From an uncultured Aurantimonas sp. (GTDB taxonomy: Bacteria > Pseudomonadota > Alphaproteobacteria > Rhizobiales > Rhizobiaceae): DNA of 64,000 nucleotides. The notes under the pieces are model-generated. The model was given only the letters and a program-made list of their open reading frames with translations, did not search any database and was not told the DNA's origin. The stretch's first letter is position 1, and each line of letters starts with the position of its first letter. The stretch is from positions 310,001 through 374,000 of the forward strand of contig CANKZU010000001.1 in NCBI GenBank assembly GCA_947488615.1, read 5' to 3'. Positions 1-9,195 of this stretch are shown piece after piece. The position numbers and the translations under genes are program-made.

Positions 1-793
1 GCCGACCGACCGCGTCGATCTCGTCGATAAAGATGATGCAGGGGCTGTTCTTCTTGGCCTGCTCGAACATGTCACGCACGCGGCTCGCGCCGACACCGAC
101 GAACATCTCGACGAAGTCGGAGCCCGAAATCGTGAAGAACGGCACGTCGGCCTCGCCGGCCACGGAGCGCGCCAGCAAGGTCTTACCGGTGCCCGGAGGG
201 CCCACGAGCAAGACGCCACGGGGAATCTTGCCGCCCAGGCGTTGGAACTTCTGTGGTTCGCGCAGGAACTCGACGATCTCCTCCAGATCCTGCTTCGCCT
301 CGTCGACGCCGGCCACATCCTGGAAGGTGACCCGGCCGTGCGCTTCGGTGAGAAGCTTGGCCTTCGACTTGCCGAAGCCCATCGCCTTGCCGCCCGCGCC
401 GCCCTGCATCTGCCGCATCAGGAAGATCCAGACCGCGAGGATCAGAAGGATCGGACCGAACGACAAAAGCATTGACCAGATCGGATTGGTGTTGTCGCCC
501 GGAGGGGCGGCATTGATCTGGATGTTCTTCGACTCGAGCCGCTCGACCAACGCCGGGTCTTCCGGCGCGTAAGTCTGGAACGGCGCGGCGCCATCAGAAT
601 ATTTTCCGCTGATCCGCGGTCCCTGGATGACAACCGATTGCACCCGTCCCGAATCGACGTCGGACAGGAACTGCGAATAGGGAATCTCACGGGTTCCAGC
701 GGTCTGAGAGCCATTCGAAAACAGCTGGAACAGAGCGATCAAAAGCAGCGCAATGATCGCCCAGAGGGCGAAGTTTCGAAAATTCTGGTTCAT
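1..793 (-). CDS. ftsH: ATP-dependent zinc metalloprotease FtsH (N-terminal part, runs off the window)
   Basis: FtsH is a membrane-anchored AAA+ protease that extracts and degrades membrane proteins and unstable regulators. The first 264 residues are present. A membrane segment spans about residues 7-25, a periplasmic part follows, and a second membrane segment spans about 105-126. The AAA domain has Walker A GPPGTGKT (198-205) and Walker B IIFIDEID (253-260). The reading frame begins ATG AAC CAG at 793 ([10 protein letters not shown]), the usual FtsH start. The SRH region and the zinc HEXXH site lie beyond base 1. It follows tilS by 41 bp on the same strand, the common tilS-ftsH order of alphaproteobacteria. 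Identity is secure; the C-terminus cannot be judged. Confidence 0.97.
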   Translation of the reverse strand, partial: MNQNFRNFALWAIIALLLIALFQLFSNGSQTAGTREIPYSQFLSDVDSGRVQSVVIQGPRISGKYSDGAAPFQTYAPEDPALVERLESKNIQINAAPPGDNTNPIWSMLLSFGPILLILAVWIFLMRQMQGGAGGKAMGFGKSKAKLLTEAHGRVTFQDVAGVDEAKQDLEEIVEFLREPQKFQRLGGKIPRGVLLVGPPGTGKTLLARSVAGEADVPFFTISGSDFVEMFVGVGASRVRDMFEQAKKNSPCIIFIDEIDAVGR

Positions 794-834
794 CAGTCAT
801 CCTGGGATGGCCGCCCGAGACCGCTCAGACGATT

Positions 835-2319
835 TCATCGAAGATAGGTGGTGAGCCCCTCCTTGCCAACATCATCGGGCGCTTTTGCGGCAAAATGCAT
901 GTGTGTCTCTGCCCCTTTGGTTACCGCACTCGCCATCCCGGCCGCCGCATCGCACCGCGAAAGCGGCAGATCACGCATCAAACGCCACGCGATCAGCGAG
1001 GCGATTTCGAGCCGGCCGACGCCCGCACCGGCCTTTCGCGCCAGCACCTCCGGCACCGCAACAAGGACGCTCCCGACCGTCAGAACGGGCAAGGTTTGTT
1101 CGATCCGGTTGCCCCGTCCCAGCGATCCGAAGGCAACGATCCGAGCCTCACGGTGACAGTGGTCGCGTTCCAGGCGGATATCGAAGCGGCCATCGAAAAC
1201 CACGCGGCTCGCGAGATCGGCCGGCTCGATGCCGGCGATCCCGGCGCGTCCGAACTCACGCGCGACTGCGACGCGGGATCGTGCGTTGACGAGCGCCCCG
1301 CCCAGCGACACCGAGATTCGGTCGTCAGGCCCGCGCAGTGCGTCGACGAGACGCATCACGGAACGCCCGCCCGGAGCGTAGTCGCCGCCCGCGACAGCCG
1401 CGATGGCGCGCTGCATCAACAAAAACGCCGTCGAGCGTTCGATCGCGGCCAAGGTCGCGCGATCGGAAACCAACGTGCCGTCGGCATTGGCGGCGAGTTC
1501 GCCCTTGGCCGCCATGGCGCTGATCGTCGCCGTCAGATTCGCTTCACCAGCATCTCGCCGCGCGGCATGGCTGGCGATCTCCATTTCCAGTCGGCGCCGA
1601 TCGATGTTGCCGGTAGCCAACTGCTGACGCAGTCGGACGCGATGGTAGGTCACGTCGGTATTGGTGGGATCGTCAACGGCACGTAGGTCGCGGTCGGCGA
1701 CCGTCGCTTTCAGCCGGCCGCCCGGGACACCCAGAAACGGACGCACGAGGGCAATTCCGGGTGCGATGTCGCGAACCCGGCGCATACCGGCCAATCCCGT
1801 GTCGCCCGCCCCCCGCGCCCGCGCCAGGAGATGCGTCTCCAGCTGGTCGTCCTGGTGATGGGCGGTCAGAATAACGGTTGCGCCGCTCTGGCGGGCCGCG
1901 TCGAGGAGGAGGCCATAGCGGGCGCGGCGGGCGGCCGCGGGAAGGTTGCCGCTGTGCGCCGGCTCGGCCCAGCACATCGTTTTGTGCGGGAATTTCATTT
2001 TAAGCGCGATGCCGGCAACGAAATCCGCCTCCATGGCCGATTGTGGGCGCAATCCATGGTCGACGGTGACGACGTCAAACTGGATGTCGGAAAGGAATGG
2101 AGATTTTCGCGCTTCGCTGGCCGCCAGGAGCAGCGCCAGCGAGTCCGGACCGCCGGATACCGCGAGCACCGCGCGTTTCAGTCGGCCGATGCGGGTGGCG
2201 GCTTGCGCGATTGCGGCGGCGAAACAATCACAGAGATCGCGCGGCGAAAGCGGTTGGGCGCCCGGCGGAATCTCCGGGAGGCAAATGTTTGCTGTGATGG
2301 CCGATTCCGCGTTCAGCAG
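835..2319 (-). CDS. tilS: tRNA(Ile)-lysidine synthase TilS (start codon uncertain)
   Basis: TilS attaches lysine to C34 of the CAU-anticodon tRNA-Ile so that it reads AUA. The PP-loop ATP-binding motif SGGPDS, the following VTVDHGLR and the HHQDDQLETHLL stretch are diagnostic. The frame is open upstream to an ATG at 2565, but that start would overlap cpoB by about 250 bp. Between the cpoB stop and the PP-loop the only standard start is GTG at 2169, which leaves just four residues before SGGPDS. A CTG at 2319, overlapping the cpoB stop (2313-2315), or an ATT near 2286 would give a more usual N-terminus. The coordinate given uses the CTG. Function is clear; the start is unresolved. Confidence 0.85.
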   Translation of the reverse strand: MLNAESAITANICLPEIPPGAQPLSPRDLCDCFAAAIAQAATRIGRLKRAVLAVSGGPDSLALLLAASEARKSPFLSDIQFDVVTVDHGLRPQSAMEADFVAGIALKMKFPHKTMCWAEPAHSGNLPAAARRARYGLLLDAARQSGATVILTAHHQDDQLETHLLARARGAGDTGLAGMRRVRDIAPGIALVRPFLGVPGGRLKATVADRDLRAVDDPTNTDVTYHRVRLRQQLATGNIDRRRLEMEIASHAARRDAGEANLTATISAMAAKGELAANADGTLVSDRATLAAIERSTAFLLMQRAIAAVAGGDYAPGGRSVMRLVDALRGPDDRISVSLGGALVNARSRVAVAREFGRAGIAGIEPADLASRVVFDGRFDIRLERDHCHREARIVAFGSLGRGNRIEQTLPVLTVGSVLVAVPEVLARKAGAGVGRLEIASLIAWRLMRDLPLSRCDAAAGMASAVTKGAETHMHFAAKAPDDVGKEGLTTYLR

Positions 2320-3311
2320 TTTGCTGCCTTTGCCTCGCTGGCCAGCTTGCTCTTCACGCTGGCGCTCATCGTCGGGTAGCGCCGCGCCACTTCCTTGAAG
2401 GTCACGCAGGCCGTCTCGCGATTCTCGAGCTTGGCCAGCGACATGCCGAGCTTCAGCATCATGTCCGGAGCTTTGCTGCTCTTGGGATAGTTTTTCTGGG
2501 CGTCGAGAAATGTTTCCGCGGCATCGGCGTATTTCTGCTGCTGGAACAGGCTTTCGCCCAGCCAATATTCCGCGTCCGGTGTATCCTTCGCGTTCGGATA
2601 GGTTTGCGCATATTGGCGAAACGACTGCTCGGCGAGTTGGTAATCGCCGGCCAGGAGATAATTGTAGGCAAGGGCGTACAGATCCCCTGCCCCTTCCGGC
2701 GTCACAGCAGCGACGGTGTTCGACGAACCGGGCGCGGCTGCATCCGAAGCGCTCCCGGTCGGCGCGTTGGAAGAACCCGTATCAAGGCCTCCCTCGAGAA
2801 TACGACCGATGCCGTCGTCGCCGGATGTATCCGTCGCCGACTCGCCGCGGGCGGATGCGGAAGGAGCCGCGGCAGGCGCGCTCTCGCGAGCGGCCGTGCG
2901 AACCGGGTCCGCATTCGCGGCGGGAGCCGCGTCGCCGCGCCGTTCACCGGCCGAACCGGAGCCGCCTCCCTTTTCGATTTCCTGGAAGCGGAACTCGTTG
3001 TCCTCCTGCCGCTTGCGCATGTCTTCCTGCGCCTGGAGCAACTGGAAGCTGAGTTCTTCCACCCTGCCGTTGAGCCGGCGGATTTCCTCCTCCAGATGAT
3101 TGAGCCGAACGATCGCCTCGCCGGCCTGCGCTAGACGGACCGGTTGTTCGCGATGTGAGGCGGCGACTTGCGCCTCGAGAAAGGCTGGCCCCGCGCCGCC
3201 GGACCGCTCCGCGACGAGACCGAAAGCAGGTTCATAAGCCGATGCTCCAGATGAAAAGCTCATCAGCAAGGCAAGGCAGGATGCGGCAAGGATCGTCGGT
3301 CTGCAGGTCAT
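2313..3311 (-). CDS. cpoB: Tol-Pal cell division coordinator CpoB (YbgF)
   Basis: This periplasmic partner of TolA links outer-membrane constriction to peptidoglycan synthesis. The 332-residue protein starts with a signal peptide (MTCRPTILAASCLALLMSF, cleaved near SGASA). A coiled-coil stretch follows (IVRLNHLEEEIRRLNGRVEE and beyond), matching the family's trimerisation helix, then a low-complexity Ala/Ser/Gly linker. The C-terminus holds three TPR-like repeats from about residue 210 (LAYNYLLAGDYQLAEQSF, YWLGESLFQQQKYADAAETF, and a third). The ATG at 3311 was chosen because the longer frame upstream lacks a signal sequence. It lies after pal and before tilS, the standard order. Confidence 0.93.
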   Translation of the reverse strand: MTCRPTILAASCLALLMSFSSGASAYEPAFGLVAERSGGAGPAFLEAQVAASHREQPVRLAQAGEAIVRLNHLEEEIRRLNGRVEELSFQLLQAQEDMRKRQEDNEFRFQEIEKGGGSGSAGERRGDAAPAANADPVRTAARESAPAAAPSASARGESATDTSGDDGIGRILEGGLDTGSSNAPTGSASDAAAPGSSNTVAAVTPEGAGDLYALAYNYLLAGDYQLAEQSFRQYAQTYPNAKDTPDAEYWLGESLFQQQKYADAAETFLDAQKNYPKSSKAPDMMLKLGMSLAKLENRETACVTFKEVARRYPTMSASVKSKLASEAKAANC

Positions 3312-3470
3312 GGACAACGGTTCTCTCGACAATGGAAGGCGAATGCGATGCGGGCGGGTCCGTTTAACCGTCCAGGCCCGGCTCTTTCGACACCTGGTCG
3401 AATTTAGCATGGAACCAGCGAGTTCGGCCAAAATTTGACGCCCCGACCGCTCTTCTCGGCGCGGCAACGT

Positions 3471-3490
3471 GAAACGGCCCCGAAGGGCCG
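3471..3490 (-). terminator. Hairpin terminator after pal
   Basis: Read on the minus strand, a 6-bp perfect stem (CGGCCC/GGGCCG) closes a UUCG loop and is followed by TTTC. It lies 31 bp beyond the pal stop codon. The stem is strong but the U-tract is short, so termination could be partial and cpoB may still be read from upstream. Confidence 0.5.
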
Positions 3491-3521
3491 CCACGCGTCA
3501 ATGCTGGCCTCTCGGACCCCG

Positions 3522-4067
3522 TTAGCTTCCGGCGCCGCCCAGAACGGTAACGGCGCGCCGGTTCTGCGACCAGCAGGAAATATCGTCACAAACCGCCACC
3601 GGGCGCTCCTTGCCATAGGACAGCGTCCGCATGCGGTTTGCCGCCACGCCCCGCTGGGTGAGATAGTCGCGCGTGGCCGACGCACGACGGGCGCCCAGCG
3701 CGAGGTTATATTCGCGTGTGCCGCGCTCATCCGCGTGGCCTTCGATCACGATCGAATATTGCGGATACTGGTTCAGCCACTGAGCCTGGCGGGAGAGAGT
3801 CTGCTGGGCGTCGGCGCGGATCGATGAGGAATCGGTATCGAAGAACACGCGATCGCCGACATTGACCGTGAAGTCCTGGCTCGTTCCAGGCGCTGCGCTG
3901 CCACCCACGCCACCAGCGCCACCGGCGCCAAGGCCGAGCCCCGCCGCGTTATCCGGCAGCGCGTCCTTCTTGCTGGCACAGCCGGCAACCGCCAAGCTGG
4001 CGACGAGTGCGAGCGCGATGCGGCTCCTAACCCCAAAAATGGTCCGGCGCATGGCCAGCTCCTTCAA
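3522..4067 (-). CDS. pal: Peptidoglycan-associated lipoprotein Pal
   Basis: Pal is the outer-membrane lipoprotein that binds peptidoglycan non-covalently and TolB, at the outer end of the Tol system. The 181-residue frame has a lipoprotein signal ending LAVAGC (acylated Cys30), then a Gly/Ala-rich linker. An OmpA-like domain follows with VFFDTDSSSIRADA, the peptidoglycan-binding signature EGHADERGTREYNLALGARR, and a C-terminal QNRRAVTVL. A second ATG at 4052 would start the protein five residues later. It sits between tolB and cpoB. A near-consensus CtrA-type site lies 43-57 bp upstream. Confidence 0.96.
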   Translation of the reverse strand: MKELAMRRTIFGVRSRIALALVASLAVAGCASKKDALPDNAAGLGLGAGGAGGVGGSAAPGTSQDFTVNVGDRVFFDTDSSSIRADAQQTLSRQAQWLNQYPQYSIVIEGHADERGTREYNLALGARRASATRDYLTQRGVAANRMRTLSYGKERPVAVCDDISCWSQNRRAVTVLGGAGS

Positions 4068-4109
4068 ATCAGATGAGTCCCTGTTACCCGATGTTTACCC
4101 TGGCGATGT

Positions 4110-4124
4110 TTAACGCGTCGTAAA
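4110..4124. promoter_or_regulatory. Near-consensus CtrA-type box upstream of pal
   Basis: TTAA-N7-TAAA, one mismatch from the alphaproteobacterial CtrA full site TTAA-N7-TTAA. It is 43 bp upstream of the pal ATG in the 294-bp tolB-pal gap, where I see no gene. A single degenerate site is weak evidence alone. Confidence 0.3.
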
Positions 4125-4361
4125 AAACGGTCGGCTTTCGACGATATCGTGAGTGCCGATCCCTTTGATTTTCGAGAGAATACGGCGAGCTGGCGACAAC
4201 GGGACGGGCAGTTGCCGACTGGTGCATGCCGGCAACACACCAGCGACAATGCGTCCTCAAGCTTGTCCCGAACTGGCCGCCGGACCGTGACGGAGCACTG
4301 GAGCGGCGTTTCGATGGATTCGGGGCCCCGGGCGCCTTGCCTGTGAAGTCCGACGGGCGGC

Positions 4362-5672
4362 CTATTCGAGCGAGGGCGACCAGGCCGGGTCCGACGCATA
4401 GCCGGGCGTCGGAATCTTCTGCTCGTTATAGCCGGTGAGATCGATCGAATAGAGCTGCGGGCCGCCGCCGCCCTTGATGTCGCGAAAGAACATCAGCACG
4501 CGGCCGTTTGGCGCCCAGGTCGGCCCCTCATTGTGGAAGCCGGAGGTCAAAATGCGCTCGCCCGAACCATCCGGGCGCATGACGCCAATCTGGAATTGTC
4601 CGCCGCTCTGCTTGGTAAAGGCGACGAGATCGCCGCGCGGCGACCATACGGGGGTGGAGTACGAGCCGTCGCCGAAGGAGATGCGTTGCTGGCCGGAGCC
4701 GTCAGAATTCATCACGTAGATTTGCTGCCGGCCACCACGATCGGATTCGAACACGATGCGCTGGCCATCCGGCGAATAGGATGGCGAGGTGTCGATCGCC
4801 GTCGTTGAGGTCAGCCGGGTGGTCGCGCGCGAGCGCAAATCCATGGCGTAAATGTTGGCGTTGCCGTCCTGCTGCAGGCTCATGATGACCTTCTGGCCAT
4901 CCGGAGAAAAGCGCGGAGAAAAGGTCATGCCGGGGAAGTTTCCGACGATTTCACGTTGGCCGGTCTCCAACTGCAGGAGATAGACCCGTGGCTCGCCGTC
5001 GCCGAACGACATGTAGGTGACTTCCTGCCGGCTCGGCGAAAAGCGCGGCGTCAGGACGAGATCGTTGCCCTGGGTGAGAAAGCGCACATTGGCACCGTCC
5101 TGGTCCATGATCGCCAGCCGTTTGACCCGCCTGTCCTTGGGGCCGCTCTCGGACACGAACACGATGCGGGTATCGAAATAGCCCTTCTCGCCGGTCAGGC
5201 GCTGATAGATCGCGTCAGCGATGATGTGCGCGACGCGGCGCCAGTTCTCCGGATTGGTATAGAATTGCTGGCCGTCGAGCTGCTGGCCCGCAAAGGTATC
5301 CCAGAGCCGGAATTCCACCCGCAAGCGCCCGTCGGCTTCCGGCGTCACACGCCCGACGACGATCGCCTGGGCATTGATGACCGTCCAGTCGGTGAAGGTC
5401 GGGCTCGTGTCGACGGTCAGTCCCTTCTGAATGAAGGCGGATTTGTCGATCGGTGCGAACAGGCCCGAGCGCTTCAAGTCGGCCTGGACCACGCCGGCGA
5501 TCTGCTGCCCGATCCCGTCCTGCGACTGGAAGTCGGTGATGGCGATCGGCAGCGGCTCAACATTGCCCTGGGTGATGTCGATTTCGACGACCGCCGAGGC
5601 TGGCGCCGCGAACAGTATGGCACCGGCGATCGCCGCGATGGCCACAAGAACGCCTCTGATGCTCGTTTTCAT
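4362..5672 (-). CDS. tolB: Tol-Pal system translocation protein TolB
   Basis: TolB is a periplasmic protein shuttling between Pal and TolA. The 436-residue product has a signal peptide ([17 protein letters not shown], cleaved near APASA). An N-terminal TolB domain of about 150 residues follows ([20 protein letters not shown]). Then come repeated propeller blades with the FSPDGQ / [16 protein letters not shown] pattern (PD40-type WD40-like repeats) to the C-terminus. The ATG at 5672 has GGAAG eight bases upstream; the longer frame has no signal peptide in front. It follows tolA by 235 bp, the largest gap inside this tol cluster, so it may carry its own promoter. Confidence 0.96.
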   Translation of the reverse strand: MKTSIRGVLVAIAAIAGAILFAAPASAVVEIDITQGNVEPLPIAITDFQSQDGIGQQIAGVVQADLKRSGLFAPIDKSAFIQKGLTVDTSPTFTDWTVINAQAIVVGRVTPEADGRLRVEFRLWDTFAGQQLDGQQFYTNPENWRRVAHIIADAIYQRLTGEKGYFDTRIVFVSESGPKDRRVKRLAIMDQDGANVRFLTQGNDLVLTPRFSPSRQEVTYMSFGDGEPRVYLLQLETGQREIVGNFPGMTFSPRFSPDGQKVIMSLQQDGNANIYAMDLRSRATTRLTSTTAIDTSPSYSPDGQRIVFESDRGGRQQIYVMNSDGSGQQRISFGDGSYSTPVWSPRGDLVAFTKQSGGQFQIGVMRPDGSGERILTSGFHNEGPTWAPNGRVLMFFRDIKGGGGPQLYSIDLTGYNEQKIPTPGYASDPAWSPSLE

Positions 5673-5907
5673 TCCACGATCTTCCATTGAGTTCGGAGGC
5701 GGCAACGCCGCTGAGCGGCTGCGCCTCTTCGTTTGAATTGCCACCTGCTCTACACCCGCACCCCGCGTTGGGCGGGATCCGACGTGGTCGTCGCCGATCG
5801 CGTTGGCACAGCCCGACGGCGCCGTTTCGATCGTCCTAACACGCAATCGGGAGATTGTATGACGCCGTCGGACGCTTCGCGGCGCGGTTGATCGCTCGTC
5901 TTTGGCA

Positions 5908-6975
5908 TCAGAACATCTGGCTCGGATCGAAATTGACCACGACGTCGGCCCAGGTTTCGTATTTTTCCGCCGGCAGGTTGTACGGAGCGCAGCGCTGCAC
6001 TGCGCGAAGCGCTGCCTCTCCAGCGATGCGCTCGATCATCGAGCTGCCGCCGCCGTTGACGATTTCCGGACGGGCTTCAAGCTGACCAGACGAGTCTAAT
6101 CGCATCTGGATCGAAATCCGTAGCGAGCCGGCTTCCGACACGCCGGATGGCGGCGACCAGCAACGCTGGATCTGCCCGCGCAGCGCGTCGAGCTCGCTCT
6201 GGGAAAGCTTGGCGCCGGTCTGGCGCTCGGTGCCGAGCGAGGCCTGCTCCTCAGAGCGCTTCGCGCCACCGCCGGCCGATTGCTCCTTGTTGAGCAGCGC
6301 GGCGATCTTGTCGGCGTCGAATTGGCTCTCTTCCGGCGTCCGCGTCTCGGCCGTCTTGGTCTCTTTCGCCGGCTCCGGCTGTTTCGGCTCGGGCTTGTTT
6401 TCCGCCACCACCGGCGTCGGCGGTATAGGCTTCGTCGAGGGTGCCGGCACGTTCTGCGGCAACGGTGGTTCGACCGGAACTGCCTCGGCGGACGCGATGG
6501 CCTGCTCGACCGCGTCGACCGGCGTCGGTGTGTCCGCCGGCGTTTCGACCGTCACCGGATCCGGCGGCGGGGGCGGGGGCGGTGTATCTGCCGGAAGGGG
6601 TGGCGCGGGTTCCGGTTCGGGTTGTGGCTCGGGAGCCGGAGCTTCGGCGGGCTTTGCCGCCGCGGCCTGTTCGCTCGCCTTCGGCCGGTCGACGGGCGTC
6701 GGCGGCGTCTCCAGATCAGCCTCGTTGTCGCCGACGTTCTCGGCCGGCATCGGCAGCGTCTGCGGCTTTTCCGTCGGTTTGGGCGCCGGCGTCTCGGTCA
6801 GCGGCGCATCCTTGGCGCCGACCACAGACTGCGACAGCGCCTCGATCGGCACGATCTCGACCGGGAAGGACTCGATGTTCGCCACCTCCAACGGCTCGGG
6901 CGCCGACAGCGACCACAGGCCCCAGGTCAGGACCGCCGTATGCAGGATCGTGGAGACAACGACGCCGGATTTCAT
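5908..6975 (-). CDS. tolA: Tol-Pal system protein TolA
   Basis: TolA is the inner-membrane-anchored energy transducer that reaches through the periplasm to TolB, Pal and CpoB. The 355-residue protein has one N-terminal membrane helix ([19 protein letters not shown]). A long central region is rich in Pro, Ala and Glu (about residues 45-230) instead of the Ala/Lys/Glu helix of enteric TolA; this Pro-rich form is usual in alphaproteobacteria. The globular C-terminal TolA domain begins near [17 protein letters not shown] and ends NFDPSQMF. It lies 15 bp after tolR. Confidence 0.93.
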   Translation of the reverse strand: MKSGVVVSTILHTAVLTWGLWSLSAPEPLEVANIESFPVEIVPIEALSQSVVGAKDAPLTETPAPKPTEKPQTLPMPAENVGDNEADLETPPTPVDRPKASEQAAAAKPAEAPAPEPQPEPEPAPPLPADTPPPPPPPDPVTVETPADTPTPVDAVEQAIASAEAVPVEPPLPQNVPAPSTKPIPPTPVVAENKPEPKQPEPAKETKTAETRTPEESQFDADKIAALLNKEQSAGGGAKRSEEQASLGTERQTGAKLSQSELDALRGQIQRCWSPPSGVSEAGSLRISIQMRLDSSGQLEARPEIVNGGGSSMIERIAGEAALRAVQRCAPYNLPAEKYETWADVVVNFDPSQMF

Positions 6976-6990
6976 GGAGACCCGATTTGG

Positions 6991-7437
6991 CTACGCGTTG
7001 AGGTCTTGGTCGGTGACGAGACCGATATTGCGGAATCCGGCCGCCGAGATCCGGGCCATGACCTTCATGACCGTGCCGTAATCCGCCGCGCGGTCGCCGC
7101 GCACGAAAATCCGCTCCTTGTAGCCGGCCTTCGCGACCGCCTCGAGTTTGGCCACGACTTCGTCGAGCGGAATCTCGGCGTCGTTCAGATAGACGGCACC
7201 ACTCGAATTCACCGAGATGGTGATCGGCTGGCTTTCGGAATTCAGTGCCTTGGCTTGGGTTTCCGGCAGCTCGATCGGCACGCCGACTGTCAACAAAGGC
7301 GCCGCGACCATGAAGATGATCAACAGCACCAGCATCACGTCGACCATCGGCGTGACATTGATTTCGCTCATCGGCTGGCGCCGACCGCGGCGGCGGCGCG
7401 ATCCCGAGGATCGCCCTGATCCCGCTGACATGCCCAT
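6991..7437 (-). CDS. tolR: Tol-Pal system protein TolR (ExbD/TolR family)
   Basis: TolR is the proton-channel partner of TolQ. The 148-residue protein has an Arg/Gly/Ser-rich cytoplasmic N-terminus, then the signature EINVTPMVDVMLVLLIIFMV. Asp33 inside the single membrane helix corresponds to the essential proton-carrying aspartate of the ExbD/TolR/MotB class. The rest is the periplasmic domain (MKVMARISAAGFRNIGLVTD). It is 48 bp after tolQ and 15 bp before tolA. No alternative identity is likely given the neighbours. Confidence 0.96.
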   Translation of the reverse strand: MGMSAGSGRSSGSRRRRGRRQPMSEINVTPMVDVMLVLLIIFMVAAPLLTVGVPIELPETQAKALNSESQPITISVNSSGAVYLNDAEIPLDEVVAKLEAVAKAGYKERIFVRGDRAADYGTVMKVMARISAAGFRNIGLVTDQDLNA

Positions 7438-7485
7438 GGCTGGTTACCTTTCCGACCGAAAACGGTCGCGCTTCTCGGATCGCGC

Positions 7486-8202
7486 TCAGCGCGTAGGCAG
7501 CTTTTCGTCGATCTGCCGCGACAGGATCGCCGAGAATTCGTCCGCGAAGGCTTCGAGCCGCATCCCCAGCTTGCCGACATCCGACGACAGCTTGTTGTAG
7601 GCGACCACCGCCGGAATCGCGGCGACCAGGCCGATCGCGGTCGCCAACAGCGCCTCAGCGATGCCCGGCGCGACGACGGCGAGGCTGGTCTGCTGGGAAC
7701 CGGCAATGGCCTGGAACGAGGTCATGATGCCGATGACGGTGCCAAACAGCCCGACGAACGGTGCCGCCGAGCCGATGGTCGCCAGGAACCCCAGACGCGA
7801 CTCCAGACTGTCCATTTCACGGGCCAGCGTCACGTCCATGGCCTTGTCGATGCGGGTCTGCAGGCCGAGCGGCGAGCGAGCGCCCTTCTCGAACGACTTC
7901 TTCCATTCGCGCATGGCGGCGACGAACAGTGCACCCATTCCCGACGTCTTGCGCTCCGACAGGCTGTGATAGAGTTCCTCGAGCGACTGGCCGGACCAGA
8001 AATTGGCTTCGAATTTGTTGAGCTGGCGGCGGAAGCGACCGTAGCGCATCGACTTGTCGACGATTATCGCCCAGGTCCAGACCGACGCGAACAACAGTCC
8101 GATCATGACCAGCTTGACCACGAAGCCCGCCTGCCAGAACAAATCCCACAGCGACACCGTACCGGCGGCGGCTAGCGCTCCCTGAACGACTTCTCCGTCC
8201 AT
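7486..8202 (-). CDS. tolQ: Tol-Pal system protein TolQ
   Basis: TolQ forms the proton-driven motor with TolR that powers TolA. The 238-residue protein has an N-terminal membrane helix (LFWQAGFVVKLVMIGLLFAS), a cytoplasmic loop, and two further helices. The second (LGFLATIGSAAPFVGLFGTV) and third (IGLVAAIPAVVAYN) carry the MotA/TolQ/ExbB signature. The ATG at 8202 was preferred over upstream in-frame codons because the product then begins MDGEVVQGALAAAGTVSLWD, like other TolQ proteins, with GAGG nearby. ybgC lies 240 bp upstream on the same strand. Confidence 0.96.
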   Translation of the reverse strand: MDGEVVQGALAAAGTVSLWDLFWQAGFVVKLVMIGLLFASVWTWAIIVDKSMRYGRFRRQLNKFEANFWSGQSLEELYHSLSERKTSGMGALFVAAMREWKKSFEKGARSPLGLQTRIDKAMDVTLAREMDSLESRLGFLATIGSAAPFVGLFGTVIGIMTSFQAIAGSQQTSLAVVAPGIAEALLATAIGLVAAIPAVVAYNKLSSDVGKLGMRLEAFADEFSAILSRQIDEKLPTR

Positions 8203-8402
8203 TCCCCAACATCCTCGATATGCGGAACCATCGGCATGACAACCCATCGCGGGTGGCCTCTGCCCCGAACACGACCGGCTCGACATGGGCCGGTGTACCG
8301 CTCGCTCGCGTAAACCCTTGATGCCCTTTCACAAGCGAATCCGGTGAAAGAATGGCGCACCTTGCGTAAGACTGGTTCAATTTGATTGATGCATCGGTAG
8401 GG

Positions 8403-8417
8403 TTAACGATCCGTTAG
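8403..8417. promoter_or_regulatory. Near-consensus CtrA-type box upstream of tolQ
   Basis: TTAA-N7-TTAG, one base from the CtrA full site, in the 240-bp gap between the ybgC stop and the tolQ start, about 200 bp upstream of the tolQ ATG. Suggestive only. Confidence 0.3.
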
Positions 8418-8442
8418 CGCCCCGCCGACTCCTGAGCGATGC

Positions 8443-8886
8443 TCAATCCACCGTCGGCGCCAGTTGCGTCAGAACAGCCGTCGGCATTCGCATTGGCTTG
8501 CCCTCGGGCGAGATCACCGCCACCTTGACCTTGGCCTTGATCAGCGCTTCCTCGCCGCGCGTGATGCGCTGGACCAAAAGGATGCGCGCGCCGCCGAGAT
8601 GGCTTGTGCTTGTTTCCACGGTCAGGATGTCGTCGATCCGCGCGGGTCGCAGGAAATCGATGTCCATGTGCCGGACCGCGAAGGCTATCGGCGCCCCGAA
8701 CCTGCCCGCGAGCAGTTCGCCATGGCCGATCCCCTTCAGCCGCAGGAAATCCGACCGCCCTCGCTCGAGAAAATGCAGATAGCGCGCGTGATAGACCACC
8801 CCCGAGAAATCCGTGTCCTCGAAATAGACGCGCACCTGCAATTCGTGGCCGCTTGGCGTGAGGCGGCCGGCCAATTGATCAGTCAT
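8443..8886 (-). CDS. ybgC: Tol-Pal-associated acyl-CoA thioesterase YbgC
   Basis: YbgC is a hotdog-fold thioesterase encoded with the tol genes; it hydrolyses acyl-CoA esters and is linked to phospholipid metabolism at the inner membrane. The 147-residue product shows the 4-hydroxybenzoyl-CoA thioesterase-type signature YFEDTDFSGVVYHARYLHFL. Asp26 corresponds to catalytic Asp18 of E. coli YbgC. Length matches the family. It is the first gene of the tol cluster. The 309 bp upstream separate it from a divergent DUF2254 gene. Confidence 0.93.
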   Translation of the reverse strand: MTDQLAGRLTPSGHELQVRVYFEDTDFSGVVYHARYLHFLERGRSDFLRLKGIGHGELLAGRFGAPIAFAVRHMDIDFLRPARIDDILTVETSTSHLGGARILLVQRITRGEEALIKAKVKVAVISPEGKPMRMPTAVLTQLAPTVD

Positions 8887-9195
8887 CGAGCGCCCCTCAT
8901 CCCTGCGCGATCCCGGGGGTTCGGCTCACTCGGGTCCGCCGCGGATCGCGCGCCTGGTCACCGTCCACCATCACGACGTAGCCTTTCGCATATCCGACGA
9001 CGCTAGACTGGACAAGCAGATCTCGCAGGCCCGTGCAGGCAAGCCGATCGGCACCGAAAAGCCATGGAAGCATTCAGATTTCCTTATGTCGGCTGGTGCA
9101 TACTTATGCCCGGGGGAACAGGCCGCGTCTTGCAGACCTGGCCTCTGCTTATAGATCATAGGCCTCATTCCACGATCTCCGGCATTCGAGGCCCG
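8887..9195. other. Intergenic region between divergent ybgC and DUF2254 gene
   Basis: 309 bp that must hold the promoters of both divergent genes. A TATAGA at 9150-9155 could be a -10 element for the rightward gene, but no well-spaced -35 element is evident. I see no conserved reading frame, RNA gene or repeat. Confidence 0.5.

Noticed and set aside
6280..7419. A 379-codon open frame antisense to tolA/tolR
   Set aside because: Extreme Arg content, explained as the complement of the Pro/Glu/Ala-rich TolA; tolA and tolR are certain.
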